64,000 nucleotides of DNA from a bacterium. Lineage in GTDB: Bacteria; SZUA-182; DTGQ01. This document shows, piece after piece, positions 45,311 to 53,842 of this stretch. The notes beneath the pieces are model-generated. The model had not been told where the DNA came from. It ran no database searches and was given only the letters and a program-made list of their open reading frames with translations. Positions within the stretch are counted from its first letter, which is position 1. Each line of letters begins with the position of its first letter. The position numbers were made by a program, and so were the translations under genes. Location: contig JBFLZW010000031.1 of NCBI GenBank assembly GCA_040755755.1, positions 62,001-126,000 on the forward strand. The letters run 5' to 3'.

Positions 45311-45508
45311 ATGAGGACGACATTAAACATTGATGACAAAATTTTAGAGAAGGCTTCACTGTTAACAGGTGTAAAGGAAAAGACAGCCTTAGTGCGTCTT
45401 GGATTAGAGGCCCTTATAGCTCGTGAAAGCAGTAAGCGACTCGCAAGGCTGGGTGGCTCTGAAAAGAATCTTCGGCCTATTCCAAGACGAAGGTTTAAAG
45501 AATCATAA
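45311..45508 (+). CDS. vapB: VapB-type antitoxin
   Basis: The 65-residue protein (MRTTLNIDDKILEKASLLTG) has a ribbon-helix-helix N-terminus and a basic C-terminal tail (RLARLGGSEKNLRPIPRRRF) that typically occupies the toxin. The ATG at 45311 lies at the predicted transcription start and lacks a ribosome site, suggesting leaderless translation. A GTG two codons earlier is the alternative. The vapC gene follows after 2 bases. Confidence 0.85.
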   Translation: MRTTLNIDDKILEKASLLTGVKEKTALVRLGLEALIARESSKRLARLGGSEKNLRPIPRRRFKES

Positions 45509-45510
45509 TC

Positions 45511-45888
45511 ATGGTTATCGTCGATACTTCTCTTTGGGTTACCCACCTGAGAGAAGGCAACAACCACCTTGAAGAATTGCTGCTGAATGGAGAAGTACTC
45601 TGTCATCCCTTCATCGTCGGTGAATTGGCGTGTGGGAACATCAAAAACAGAGTTGAATTACTGACGCTTCTTCAATCACTTGAGATGGCTCCAACTGTCA
45701 CCTTGGATGAACTATTGTATTTTATTGAGCGAAATAGATTAATGGGCAAAGGGGTCGGTTTTGTTGATGCACACCTATTAGCCTCAGCCCAATTAGCGGA
45801 AGTGCCCTTATGGACTTCTGATAAGAGATTGAAATCATCGGCAATTGACCTTAAAGTCGCCTATAAAGACGGGGCTGTTATATTCTGA
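45511..45888 (+). CDS. vapC: VapC PIN-domain toxin
   Basis: The 125-residue protein has the four PIN acidic sites: Asp5 in VIVDTSLWV, Glu in FIVGELACG, Asp in GVGFVDAHLLAS and Asp in LWTSDKRL. All appear intact. VapC toxins cut tRNA or rRNA. It is encoded directly after vapB, which should neutralise it. Confidence 0.92.
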   Translation: MVIVDTSLWVTHLREGNNHLEELLLNGEVLCHPFIVGELACGNIKNRVELLTLLQSLEMAPTVTLDELLYFIERNRLMGKGVGFVDAHLLASAQLAEVPLWTSDKRLKSSAIDLKVAYKDGAVIF

Positions 45889-45928
45889 AGGGCGAAATGT
45901 AACCCTGTCCCCCTTACCCCCTTCAGCC

Positions 45929-46894
45929 TTAATGTTTCCAGAGCTTCTTCAAAATGGAAAGCGGGCCTTTGGTGTCTTTATTCTCAGGGGCATCCTTGTG
46001 CTGGTGTCCTTCCCCTTTTTGATCGGAGGAAGGGGAACCCGGACGCTCATTGGAGGAGGGCTTTGGTATTTCAGCCAGGCGGCCGCTGCCCAGAAAGCGA
46101 AACAGGGGCCCCAAGGGGCCGAGGGACAGCTCATCGCCGGGATTGAGCGGTGACTGAAGGTCGATGGGCTGCCGGTTGACCATAATCAATCGTTGTCCCG
46201 TGAGGTCCTTGACCCAGTAGCGATCCTGACTGTAGAAGACCTGGACATGCTGACCCTGGATACCAGGATGGTCAAGCTGAAAATCGCAGCTTGCCTCTTT
46301 TCCCATGGTAACCGGCACCGCTTTGTATGAGCGCAGCGTAGGGCCATACTGGATAATGAGGGGGACTCTCACGTTGTGCACCACGACTTTGCCTGCTGCC
46401 TCGACAGGCTCAGGATGAAGGGGTGGGGGTTCGGGCTGGAGGAAGGGGTGCTCAGGCTCCAGCCGGGAAGATGAATCCGGTTCACTCTCCGGGGGATGAT
46501 GCGGCGGTGAAGGCAGGGGGCCGCTTTGCTGCGGAGCCGGGAGAACGCTTTCTTTCCCGGCTTGGTTTTCCTGAATCTGGGTCAGGAAGCTGACCTTTGG
46601 CCCGCCTTCGGCAAAAGACAACACGTCTCCGTTCTTCAGGTACGCCTCTTCAACCACTCTCTTGCCGTTGACAAAGGTGCCATTGGTGCTGTGGTCTACC
46701 AATTTAAAGCGATTTCCGTCTCGGACTATTTCGGCATGGTTGCGGGAAATTATGGTCAGATCCGCCGGGAACTTCAAATGACATGACTGGTGGCGGCCAA
46801 TGGCAATCCTGGCTTCGGAAAACTCCTGAATTTCGCCCTTGAGAGGCCCTTGAATATGAACGAGTTGAACGGTAATAACCGGCTGTTGCTTCAT
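45929..46894 (-). CDS. Double FHA-domain protein
   Basis: The 321-residue protein has a canonical N-terminal FHA domain (residues 20-100: IGRHQSCHLKFP, ISRNHAEI, DHSTNGTFVNGKRV), a proline-rich linker (about 118-165) and a second, weaker FHA-like domain (about 178-270: VTMGKEASCDFQLDHPGIQG, HVQVFY). The tail is charged. FHA domains bind phosphothreonine peptides. It is divergent from the PP2C gene, with the kinase further along, so it is a likely reader of the kinase's marks. No membrane segment is seen. Confidence 0.88.
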   Translation of the reverse strand: MKQQPVITVQLVHIQGPLKGEIQEFSEARIAIGRHQSCHLKFPADLTIISRNHAEIVRDGNRFKLVDHSTNGTFVNGKRVVEEAYLKNGDVLSFAEGGPKVSFLTQIQENQAGKESVLPAPQQSGPLPSPPHHPPESEPDSSSRLEPEHPFLQPEPPPLHPEPVEAAGKVVVHNVRVPLIIQYGPTLRSYKAVPVTMGKEASCDFQLDHPGIQGQHVQVFYSQDRYWVKDLTGQRLIMVNRQPIDLQSPLNPGDELSLGPLGPLFRFLGSGRLAEIPKPSSNERPGSPSSDQKGEGHQHKDAPENKDTKGPLSILKKLWKH

Positions 46895-46954
46895 TGGGAA
46901 TAAAAATTATCTGATGGTAAATGGTTTATCATCCTGTTTGCAGTCCAGAACTCA

Positions 46955-46984
46955 ATTATAGCCTGAATCTCGCATTTCTTGCAA
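46955..46984 (-). promoter_or_regulatory. Sigma-70 promoter of the FHA gene
   Basis: On the minus strand TTGCAA (46979-46984), 18 bases, and a perfect TATAAT (46955-46960). The leader to the ATG at 46894 is about 54 bases. Confidence 0.6.
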
Positions 46985-47087
46985 GAAAATAATTATTTAC
47001 AACCTGCCATAAGTTTACTAAAATAGGATTGACTTTTAACCTTTCTCATGAGAGGATCTATAACCACCAAATTGAAAGGCGATGCCT

Positions 47088-47810
47088 ATGACAGTCTCAT
47101 TTGGACAATCAGATCCTGGCCTCAGACGCTCGAATAATGAAGATGCTTTCATCATCATATCCGAAGCGGACCTTCTGGCAGTGGCCGATGGAATGGGCGG
47201 GGCAGCGGCTGGTGAGGTGGCCAGCCGGATATTTATTGAATCCGCCTCGGCACTTTCCGGCGGTGCGAAGTGTCAATCCGAGCAGGAAGCCCTTGTCAGG
47301 GTCCAGGATATCTTCAGATCAGCCAATGAAAAAATTATTAACCATGCCAGGCAGAACCCTCAGTGCCGGGGAATGGGGTGTACCGCCGAAGTCATTGTCT
47401 TCACCAGCCAGGGTTATGTTCTTGGCCATGTAGGAGACAGCCGCACCTATCTGCTGCGAGCGGGACAACTGAAACGATTGACGCATGATCACTCTGTGGT
47501 CCAGGAGCAGATCGACCAGGGCCTCATCACGCCAGAGGATGCCAGAAAACATCCCCTCAAAAGTGTTATCCTCAGAGCTGTAGGTGTCAACGAACAGTTG
47601 GCCCTTGACCTGATACGGGATAAAACCGTTCCCGGCGACCTTTTTCTCCTCTGCTCCGACGGTCTGACAGATATGATTGACGATTCCTTCATCAAGGATA
47701 TCCTTTCCCGTCCCCTGACTCTTTCTCAAAAGGGAACCCAGTTAATCGAGGCTGCCAAATCAGCCGGGGGGTATGACAACGTAACGGTAGTTCTCGGTGA
47801 AGTAAAGTGA
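47088..47810 (+). CDS. PP2C-family Ser/Thr protein phosphatase
   Basis: The 240-residue protein has the metal-binding motifs of bacterial PP2C (Stp/PphA type): RRSNNEDAF, LLAVADGMGGAAAGE, VGDSRTYLLR, LLCSDGLTDM and the final GGYDNVTVV. It is a single cytoplasmic domain. The second ATG (47088) has AAAGG at proper distance; the first (47082) is too close to it. It should remove the phosphates set by the kinase encoded two genes downstream. It opens the plus-strand run PP2C, protease-like, kinase, TPR/CsgG, lipoprotein. Confidence 0.94.
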   Translation: MTVSFGQSDPGLRRSNNEDAFIIISEADLLAVADGMGGAAAGEVASRIFIESASALSGGAKCQSEQEALVRVQDIFRSANEKIINHARQNPQCRGMGCTAEVIVFTSQGYVLGHVGDSRTYLLRAGQLKRLTHDHSVVQEQIDQGLITPEDARKHPLKSVILRAVGVNEQLALDLIRDKTVPGDLFLLCSDGLTDMIDDSFIKDILSRPLTLSQKGTQLIEAAKSAGGYDNVTVVLGEVK

Positions 47811-47816
47811 TTGACC

Positions 47817-48764
47817 ATGAGCAAGTTCACTCGGGCGTGGATGGTCCTGGCCGTTGCCGCTGTCACGGTTTTTCTGCTGTTTGCGTTTGCCGGGGCTGGA
47901 AGCGCGGACGTGGAGTTCAGATCGTATCCTTTTCCTCTGCCGGAGGTGGAGGATGTCATTTCACGATGGCTGCACAGCAACGGCTTTGAGATCGTCCGTG
48001 CTTGCCGGGAAGGGGGCCAGGTCCACCTGGGAGCGATGAAAGAAGGCGAGCGCTGGCAGATCATGCTCAAGCCCCGCTCTCCCCTGGCCTCGGAGGTCCA
48101 GGCCGAATACTTCCGGCAGGGGCAGCCCGATCAGGCGCTCCAGAAAGAACTATGGGCCCATCTGCAAAGATATGCCCGGAATCCTGCTGCCGAACAAGAG
48201 GATTACGGTGTCCCCTCCCCGGTTTTGGCCCACAGTGAATCGGTGGTCTGCATCAAAGCCGAGCGGGGAGGAAAACCGATTCAGTTCTCCGGTTTCATTA
48301 TTGACCGGGAGGGGTTAATATTAGGAACAGCCCATGACCTTGAAGGGATCCAGGAGGTCAGGGTTATTCTCGATAACGGCCATGAGCTGAACGGACAACT
48401 ATGCAGGGCCGATCATGACCGGGATTTGGCTCTTATTGCCGTCAAGACCAGGTTCGATGCCTGCATTTCTCTTTCCCGGGGACGAAACCTCCTGAGCATG
48501 GGTGAAAAGGTGTTTTCGATCGGATGTCCCGTCAATCTGCAGGGAACGGTCCATGCCGGTTTCATCGACGGCCCTCCGAGGAAGGTGAATACTCTGCTCC
48601 TGTGGCAGGTGAATATGGAAGTCCTGCCGGGAAGCAGCGGCAGCCCGGTGTTTGATACCCAGGGAAACGTGGTGGCTGTTGTCAAGGGCAGATACCGCGG
48701 CACGGATTCAGTGGGCTTTCTGATCCCAATGGAGACGATCAGAGAATTTATGGGACAAAAATAG
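47817..48764 (+). CDS. Membrane-anchored trypsin-like (S1C) serine protease
   Basis: The 315-residue protein has an N-terminal anchor or signal (AWMVLAVAAVTVFLLFAFAG), an unrecognised domain (residues 31-135) and a trypsin fold with a complete triad: His173 in TAHDL, Asp203 in DRDLALI and Ser276 in GSSGSPVFD. There is no PDZ domain, unlike DegP. The active site should be periplasmic. The ATG at 47817 comes 6 bases after the phosphatase stop; a TTG directly after that stop is the alternative. The kinase gene follows after 13 bases, so the three are surely cotranscribed. Confidence 0.86.
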   Translation: MSKFTRAWMVLAVAAVTVFLLFAFAGAGSADVEFRSYPFPLPEVEDVISRWLHSNGFEIVRACREGGQVHLGAMKEGERWQIMLKPRSPLASEVQAEYFRQGQPDQALQKELWAHLQRYARNPAAEQEDYGVPSPVLAHSESVVCIKAERGGKPIQFSGFIIDREGLILGTAHDLEGIQEVRVILDNGHELNGQLCRADHDRDLALIAVKTRFDACISLSRGRNLLSMGEKVFSIGCPVNLQGTVHAGFIDGPPRKVNTLLLWQVNMEVLPGSSGSPVFDTQGNVVAVVKGRYRGTDSVGFLIPMETIREFMGQK

Positions 48765-48777
48765 GACGGAAGTTAGC

Positions 48778-50010
48778 ATGTTATTACAGTATGGACGGTA
48801 TCAGATCGAAAATGAGCTTGGCAAGGGAGCTATGGGGGTGGTCTACCGGGCCCATGATCCCCGGATTGACCGGTCAGTCGCTTTGAAGGTCCTGCGTCCG
48901 GACCGGGTCACCAACGAGGATTTCGTCCAGCGGTTCCTCAAGGAGGCTAAAGCGATTGGCAGGCTTTCGCATCCCAATATCGTTACTGTCTATGACGTCG
49001 GGCAGGATCAGGACACGATCTTTATTGCCATGGAATTTCTCGATGGCAAACCTCTTCATACGATCTTGCAGGAAGCAAAACCGGATATTGGCACCATCGT
49101 CGATCTTGGCATCCAGGTAGCCTGTGCCCTCGATTATGCCCACCAGAAGGGAATCGTTCACCGGGATATCAAGCCCGGCAATATTATTGTCCAGCCCGAT
49201 GGCCGGGTGAAAATAACCGACTTCGGAATTGCCCATATCGAAGATTCCTCGGCCACGCAGCAGACCAGGGCGGGAGAGATTCTCGGCAGCCCGGCTTATA
49301 TGTCCCCCGAACAGGTGATGGGCCAGCCGGTGGACGGACGCTCAGATCTGTATTCGCTGGGCGTTGTCCTCTACGAGCTGTGCGCCGGGAAGCGGCCCTT
49401 CCAGGAAGATAACCTGGCCGCTCTTTTCAGGGCCATTACTCAGGATAATCCCCCTGAACTGTCAGCTCTCGACCCGGCAATCCCCCCCCTGCTTTCGCAG
49501 ACAATCGTAAAGTGCCTGAGCAAGCAGCCGGAGAAACGCTTTCAGACCGGCCTTGCCCTGGCCGATGCCCTGAAGACCTGCCTGAAGAAGACAAAAGCCG
49601 CCCCGACCGGACAGGATCGGCCAAAGGGCAGGTTCCTGGTGCTCCTGATCGCGGTTTTCCTGATCAGTATCACGGCGGGGATTTTGGTCTATTTCTTCGG
49701 CTCAGCCAGGGATGATCGTCTTCCTCCTCCTTCTCCTCCTCCGTCGGTTACGGAGCAGCAACCGCCGCCGACTGGAGAAGCGCCTCCGGTGATTGCTTTT
49801 CTCAAGGTCGAAAGTACGCCCGTCGGTGCCCAGATTTTCGTGGATGGAACCCTGCACGGGAAAACGCCTGCCCGGCTTGAGCTTGCGCCCGGAAAACATG
49901 AGGTCCGGCTGACTTTGCCCGCTTATTTTGACTGGGAAGCCCAGGTTCAGTTACCCGAAAAGGTCGAGACCCCTCTCCTGGTCCGGCTGATGCCGACCGA
50001 GGAGGAGTAG
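48778..50010 (+). CDS. Transmembrane Ser/Thr protein kinase with PEGA domain
   Basis: The 410-residue protein has a PknB-type kinase domain (residues 7-268) with the glycine loop GKGAMGVVY, Lys37 in VALKVLR, catalytic Asp130 in HRDIKPGN, Asp148 in TDFG, and SPAYMSPEQ. One membrane helix (about 285-307) follows, then a proline-rich spacer and an extracytoplasmic PEGA domain (341-405: LKVESTPVGAQIFVDGTLHG). PEGA domains are usually surface or cell-wall associated. All catalytic residues are present, so it is an active transmembrane kinase with a possible wall sensor. Confidence 0.95.
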   Translation: MLLQYGRYQIENELGKGAMGVVYRAHDPRIDRSVALKVLRPDRVTNEDFVQRFLKEAKAIGRLSHPNIVTVYDVGQDQDTIFIAMEFLDGKPLHTILQEAKPDIGTIVDLGIQVACALDYAHQKGIVHRDIKPGNIIVQPDGRVKITDFGIAHIEDSSATQQTRAGEILGSPAYMSPEQVMGQPVDGRSDLYSLGVVLYELCAGKRPFQEDNLAALFRAITQDNPPELSALDPAIPPLLSQTIVKCLSKQPEKRFQTGLALADALKTCLKKTKAAPTGQDRPKGRFLVLLIAVFLISITAGILVYFFGSARDDRLPPPSPPPSVTEQQPPPTGEAPPVIAFLKVESTPVGAQIFVDGTLHGKTPARLELAPGKHEVRLTLPAYFDWEAQVQLPEKVETPLLVRLMPTEEE

Positions 50011-50100
50011 TGGTCAGTGGTCAGTGATCAGTGGTTAGTGGCTGGAATCCAGAAGTCAGGAGAAAAACAGCCCTTATTCTGACTCCTGACTCCTGAATTC
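50011..50100. repeat. Degenerate heptamer tandem repeat
   Basis: A string of GTCAGTG-type units (GTGGTCAGTGGTCAGTGATC) is followed by GACTCCTGACTCCTGA units. Similar strings occur at 59645-59740 and 61681-61735. It separates the kinase gene from the TPR/CsgG gene without a visible promoter. Confidence 0.75.
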
Positions 50101-50121
50101 TTTAAAAAAAAGGAGTGTCAG

Positions 50122-52116
50122 ATGAAGATTACCCGAAAATGCCGTGCCGTCAGTTTGATCCTCACCCTTGGTTTTTTCCTCTCGGGAATGGGCGTAAGCT
50201 ATGGCCAGATCGCACCCGGCCAGTCCGCTCCGCTCTTTTCCCTGAAGGATATCGCCGGAAAATCCCATGACCTGGCCCAGATGAAAAATCAGCCCATGAT
50301 TATTCTCTACTTCTTCGATGCAGAATCGAGGCCGAGCCAGGAAGGAATCGTAAGCCTGAATCAATTGGCCAGACAATACAAGGGCTATGACCTGACCACC
50401 CTGGCCATTACCCTCTCTCCGCGGGCCAAGATCGATCAGTTCAGGAAGCAGACCGACCTAGGGTTTCCCATCATCCAGGACCAGTCCGGGATCAGCGACC
50501 GGTATCAGGCCCGGCAGATACTGCCCACGGTCTGCATTATCGGGCCGGGTCTTCGCGTTCTCGACCATTTTCAGGGCGGAGGCAAAACCACCGAAGTGAT
50601 GCTGGTCAGGCTGGCCGAGAGGGAATTACAGAGAAAACAGACCACGCTGGCTAAAGCCATCAGCGCCGAGGTGGTAAAAAAGAACCCTCACAATACCAGG
50701 GCCAAAACAGTGGCTGGTTATGCAGCCCTCAGGGAGGGGAACCTCAAGCAGGCGCAGGAGGTTTTCCAGAACCTGGCCAAAGACAGCGGACAGGCAGAGG
50801 TACTTGGCAAAGAAGGGCTGGCCGCCGTTCATGTCCAGAAGGGAGAGGCGGCCAGAGCCCTTGAGCTGGCCAGAGAGATAGAGCACAAAGCTCCTGAAAG
50901 ATCCTATGTCCATGTCATCAAGGGAGATATTCTCGCCAGTCAGGATAAAAAGCAGGAGGCCGAGGCGGAATATCAGAAAGCGATAGCCAAGAAGGATGCC
51001 GAGCCGTACCAGGAAGCGGTCAGGCATAACCAGCTTGGCCGGTTGTATGCAAGCAGCGGACAGTATCAAAAGGCGCGTGAGCTTTACGACCAGGCGGTGG
51101 CCATCGATCCTTATTACATCGAGGGGACGACCAACAAGGGGATAACCTACCAGAAAGAAGGCAATTGGGATAAAGCCCTGGAATCCTTTCAGCAGGCCGT
51201 CACCCTTGACAAGGGCGATACCTTTGCGGTTGTCCTGGCCAAAAAAGCCCAGGAGATGCTGGAGTTCCAGAAAGACAACGAGCGTAAAAAACGGGTTGAC
51301 CAACTGGTGAAAGACCTGGCCGAGCGGTACCGCAGTCAGGAGAAGTCCAGGCCAAAGGATGAAGATACCTGGACCTCCCGGCCCATGATTATCTCCTTTG
51401 TCGATTTTCAGGAAAAAGGCGGCCTGGCCGAGCGGGATGGCTTCTCGACCGTGATGACCAGCCAGTTAAGCGATTCCCTGACCGCCTCGAACCGGGTCCA
51501 GGTGGTGGAGCGGGTGCTGATCGAGCGTCTCATGGAGGAGTTGAACCTTGGTTCTTCGGATCTGGCTGATCAGGAAACTGCGCTCAAGCTTGGCCGGGTA
51601 CTGGCCGCCAAACTGATCGGCACCGGATCCCTCTTTTACCTGCCCAACGGGACGCTCCTGAATCTCAGGCTCATCGACAGCGAAACCTCAGCCATCCCTT
51701 TGGTGATCACCCGGCAAATCAGCCCCCAGGCATCTCTGGAAAAAGAGCTTTACGCCCTCAACCGGCAGATATTAAGGACAGTCATGGAAAAGTATCCCCT
51801 GCACGGGTATCTGGTTGAAGTCACAGGAGATCAGGCCCTGGTTAACCTCGGCTCCCGCCAGGGAGTGGTTCAGGGGACACGGTTTGAAGTGCTGGAAGAA
51901 GGCAAGCCGATCACCTACAAGGGGAAGACGCTCCAGAGCTCACCAAAAATCATCGCCCAGGCCGAGGTTGTCCGGGTTGAGCCTGACCTGTGCCATATCC
52001 GGATCATCAGCCAGGAAAGACCCCTGAAAACCGATGACAAGGTCCAGGAGAGAATCGCGGAAGCGGTCCTGGGAGAAGGCAGCGAAGAAGGTAGTGGAAG
52101 CAGGGATCATGAATAG
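50122..52116 (+). CDS. Secreted thioredoxin-fold / TPR / CsgG-domain protein
   Basis: The 664-residue protein has a signal peptide (ISLI-type hydrophobic core, LILTLGFFLSGMGVSYG), a peroxiredoxin/TlpA-like domain (28-170), TPR repeats (about 185-375) and a CsgG-like domain (415-540: IISFVDFQEKGGLAERDGF, VQVVERVLIERLMEELNLG). An OB-like C-terminal part (VNLGSRQGVVQGTRFEVL) follows. The redox site is missing: FFDAESRPSQEG stands where WCxxC should be, so it is probably a binding rather than a redox domain. AAGGAG precedes the ATG. It overlaps the lipoprotein gene by 8 bases. Confidence 0.85.
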   Translation: MKITRKCRAVSLILTLGFFLSGMGVSYGQIAPGQSAPLFSLKDIAGKSHDLAQMKNQPMIILYFFDAESRPSQEGIVSLNQLARQYKGYDLTTLAITLSPRAKIDQFRKQTDLGFPIIQDQSGISDRYQARQILPTVCIIGPGLRVLDHFQGGGKTTEVMLVRLAERELQRKQTTLAKAISAEVVKKNPHNTRAKTVAGYAALREGNLKQAQEVFQNLAKDSGQAEVLGKEGLAAVHVQKGEAARALELAREIEHKAPERSYVHVIKGDILASQDKKQEAEAEYQKAIAKKDAEPYQEAVRHNQLGRLYASSGQYQKARELYDQAVAIDPYYIEGTTNKGITYQKEGNWDKALESFQQAVTLDKGDTFAVVLAKKAQEMLEFQKDNERKKRVDQLVKDLAERYRSQEKSRPKDEDTWTSRPMIISFVDFQEKGGLAERDGFSTVMTSQLSDSLTASNRVQVVERVLIERLMEELNLGSSDLADQETALKLGRVLAAKLIGTGSLFYLPNGTLLNLRLIDSETSAIPLVITRQISPQASLEKELYALNRQILRTVMEKYPLHGYLVEVTGDQALVNLGSRQGVVQGTRFEVLEEGKPITYKGKTLQSSPKIIAQAEVVRVEPDLCHIRIISQERPLKTDDKVQERIAEAVLGEGSEEGSGSRDHE

Positions 52117-52642
52117 AAGAGCATGGCTGACAGGTCTTATCCTGGTTGGATTTTTTTGCGCCTCCTGCACGTTGCGTCAATCCCTGCCCCTTGGGCAGGG
52201 CACAGCGATGGAAAAGGATACTGCAATTGAAAAGGGTGCTGCGGTAGCTGTCTGGGATTTCGATAACTTGAGCCCATCTGCCGAAGGCCAGCCGCCTTCA
52301 CTGGGAGAGCTTCTCTCCGCTCAGGTTATGGAATCGCTCCAGTCTCGCGGGGATGTAACGGTCATCGAGCGGCAGCGGCTGCACCTGGCCCTTGAGGAGC
52401 TTAAATTGGGATCGACCTCACTGGCGGATGAGGCCACACGGTTAAAGCTCGGCCATCTGGTGGGAGCCCGGCTGATGGTTTTTGGAGCCTACCAGGCGAT
52501 CGCCGGCACCATGCGCCTCGACCTGCGGCTGGTCGAAGTGGAAACCGGCAAGGTGCGTAATGCTGTCAAAGGAACGGCTTCGAGCGGGGATATGGCCGAA
52601 TGGCTGAAGACCGCCAGGGAAGCCGCGGCAGGGCTGCTGTAG
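52109..52642 (+). CDS. CsgG-domain lipoprotein
   Basis: The 177-residue protein has a short signal ending FFCASC, a plausible lipobox with Cys20. It then has one CsgG-like domain (VAVWDFDNLSPS, VTVIERQRLHLALEELKLGS, LARL-type core HLVGARLMVFGAY, LRLVEVETGKV) similar to that in the upstream protein (same ELxLGSxxLAD pattern). It may form or line an outer-membrane structure with that partner. The ATG at 52109 overlaps the upstream stop; the earlier frame is a shadow. Confidence 0.85.
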   Translation: MNRRAWLTGLILVGFFCASCTLRQSLPLGQGTAMEKDTAIEKGAAVAVWDFDNLSPSAEGQPPSLGELLSAQVMESLQSRGDVTVIERQRLHLALEELKLGSTSLADEATRLKLGHLVGARLMVFGAYQAIAGTMRLDLRLVEVETGKVRNAVKGTASSGDMAEWLKTAREAAAGLL

Positions 52643-52667
52643 GGCACACATTCTCCGAAAATTCTAT

Positions 52668-52961
52668 TCAGGGATGAGAAGTTATTGCAATGATGGTAAT
52701 TTGACCTGCATCAGGACCATAATACCAAAAGACCCTATATGCCGCAGGAGTGGATTGTTCAGCATAAGCTTCAAAGACTTTTTCTTTTTCGGGTCCTTTT
52801 AAGCTGGTGAATTCATGGGTTTCAAGACTTTTATGTCTTGGATTTTCAGCTAATAAATGGACAGTCCTGGTTACTGCCTTGTACCTTTTTTCGAGTCCCT
52901 TGTCAGTTTTAAGCCTCTCTAATTGCTTTTTTGCCTGATCAGTAAGGAAGATTTCAAACAA
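52668..52961 (-). CDS. RelE/ParE-superfamily toxin
   Basis: The 97-residue protein begins FEIFLTDQAKKQLERL, has a helical middle (RYKAVTRTVHLLAENPRHKSLETHEF) and beta strands ending AAYRVFWYYGPDAGQITIIAI, the usual order of RelE/ParE toxins. Which target it has (ribosome-bound mRNA or gyrase) cannot be told. The antitoxin gene is 11 bases upstream. Confidence 0.85.
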   Translation of the reverse strand: MFEIFLTDQAKKQLERLKTDKGLEKRYKAVTRTVHLLAENPRHKSLETHEFTSLKGPEKEKVFEAYAEQSTPAAYRVFWYYGPDAGQITIIAITSHP

Positions 52962-52972
52962 AACTGGCTATC

Positions 52973-53254
52973 CTAAAATTCATCAAGATTAAGTTTCGAT
53001 ATCTTGCCCTCGGATGCATCCTTTAAGCCGTCCATAACACTTTCAAGGGCTTCTTTATTTTGAAAAAGCCAAACCTCTGAAGCTGGAATTTCTGCTATAG
53101 GTTGTAAGAGAATCTCTCCCCGGTTATTTTTATATAGTCTGACTCTTTTATAACCCTTCAAAAGATCACCCAGAGTAATTCGTGTTCTGTCGTCAATTGT
53201 TTTAGTATCAACCTCTTGAAATTCATCATTAATCTGCAGGGTATTATTTTTCAT
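52973..53254 (-). CDS. Antitoxin partner of the RelE/ParE toxin
   Basis: The 93-residue protein starts at 53254 (MKNNTLQINDEFQEVD) where AGGAGGT is ideally placed. A longer frame from 53302 is not supported. The DDRTRITLGDLL and LYKNNRGEILLQPIAEIP segments resemble an AbrB-like swapped hairpin, and the acidic helix ESVMDGLKDASEGKISKLNL probably binds the toxin. Confidence 0.8.
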   Translation of the reverse strand: MKNNTLQINDEFQEVDTKTIDDRTRITLGDLLKGYKRVRLYKNNRGEILLQPIAEIPASEVWLFQNKEALESVMDGLKDASEGKISKLNLDEF

Positions 53255-53411
53255 AGTATCACCTCCTGAACAGAATATACTATAATTCCCATATTGGGTC
53301 AATGGGCAATTCTATTCCTCCAGCAATTCTAATTATGAACTTTTATGGACAATTTAACCTCACATCTTTCGGGATTGGATAGAGGTTTATAGCGGTTCCC
53401 GGTTGAGTGGA

Positions 53412-53783
53412 CTACCTGATAGTAGTATAACCAGATAGAATAGAATGGCACTGAGAAGCTGTCTGAAAAATACCAAGGCTTGATTGTCTGATTTTATTCA
53501 CTACCGGAGAGAAGAAGGTCTCAATCCGAAATCGTTTCCTGTACCAGTTGCAGGCATCTTGTGTCGATTCAACATTGGTGACCAGAGAGATGGGCTCTTT
53601 GTAGTCCTTCTCCCACCAGAGGATAGCATGAACAGGACCATAGGCTTGGTTGGTGAAAAAGACACCTGGCAGACTCACAGGCTTTTGTCCCTGGGGGACA
53701 AAGATCTTGCCCAGAGGAGAGCTTTTTGTCTCCCTTAAAGAGCACACTGCTTTTGCCCGGGCGACAGGCATACTGCCAGCCAT
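53412..53783 (-). pseudogene. IS4-type transposase fragment
   Basis: The minus-strand frame carries SLVTNVESTQDACNWYRKRF with RIETFF, typical of the C-terminal catalytic region of IS4-family (DDE) transposases (Y-(2)-R-(3)-E-(6)-K region). The N-terminal two thirds are absent. It runs into a sequence, CTGTCTGAAAAATACC (53455-53470), that recurs at 56382-56397 and looks like an IS end. It cannot be functional. Confidence 0.75.
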
Positions 53784-53842
53784 AGCTTTGTAAGAAATTA
53801 TTTTACGTTATTCTGGTTTATTTCAGAGACGAGGCTTCACCT

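Noticed and set aside
45929-50010. FHA/PP2C/kinase trio as part of a type VI secretion locus
   Set aside because: No Tss, Hcp, VgrG or ClpV genes are present in the surrounding sequence.
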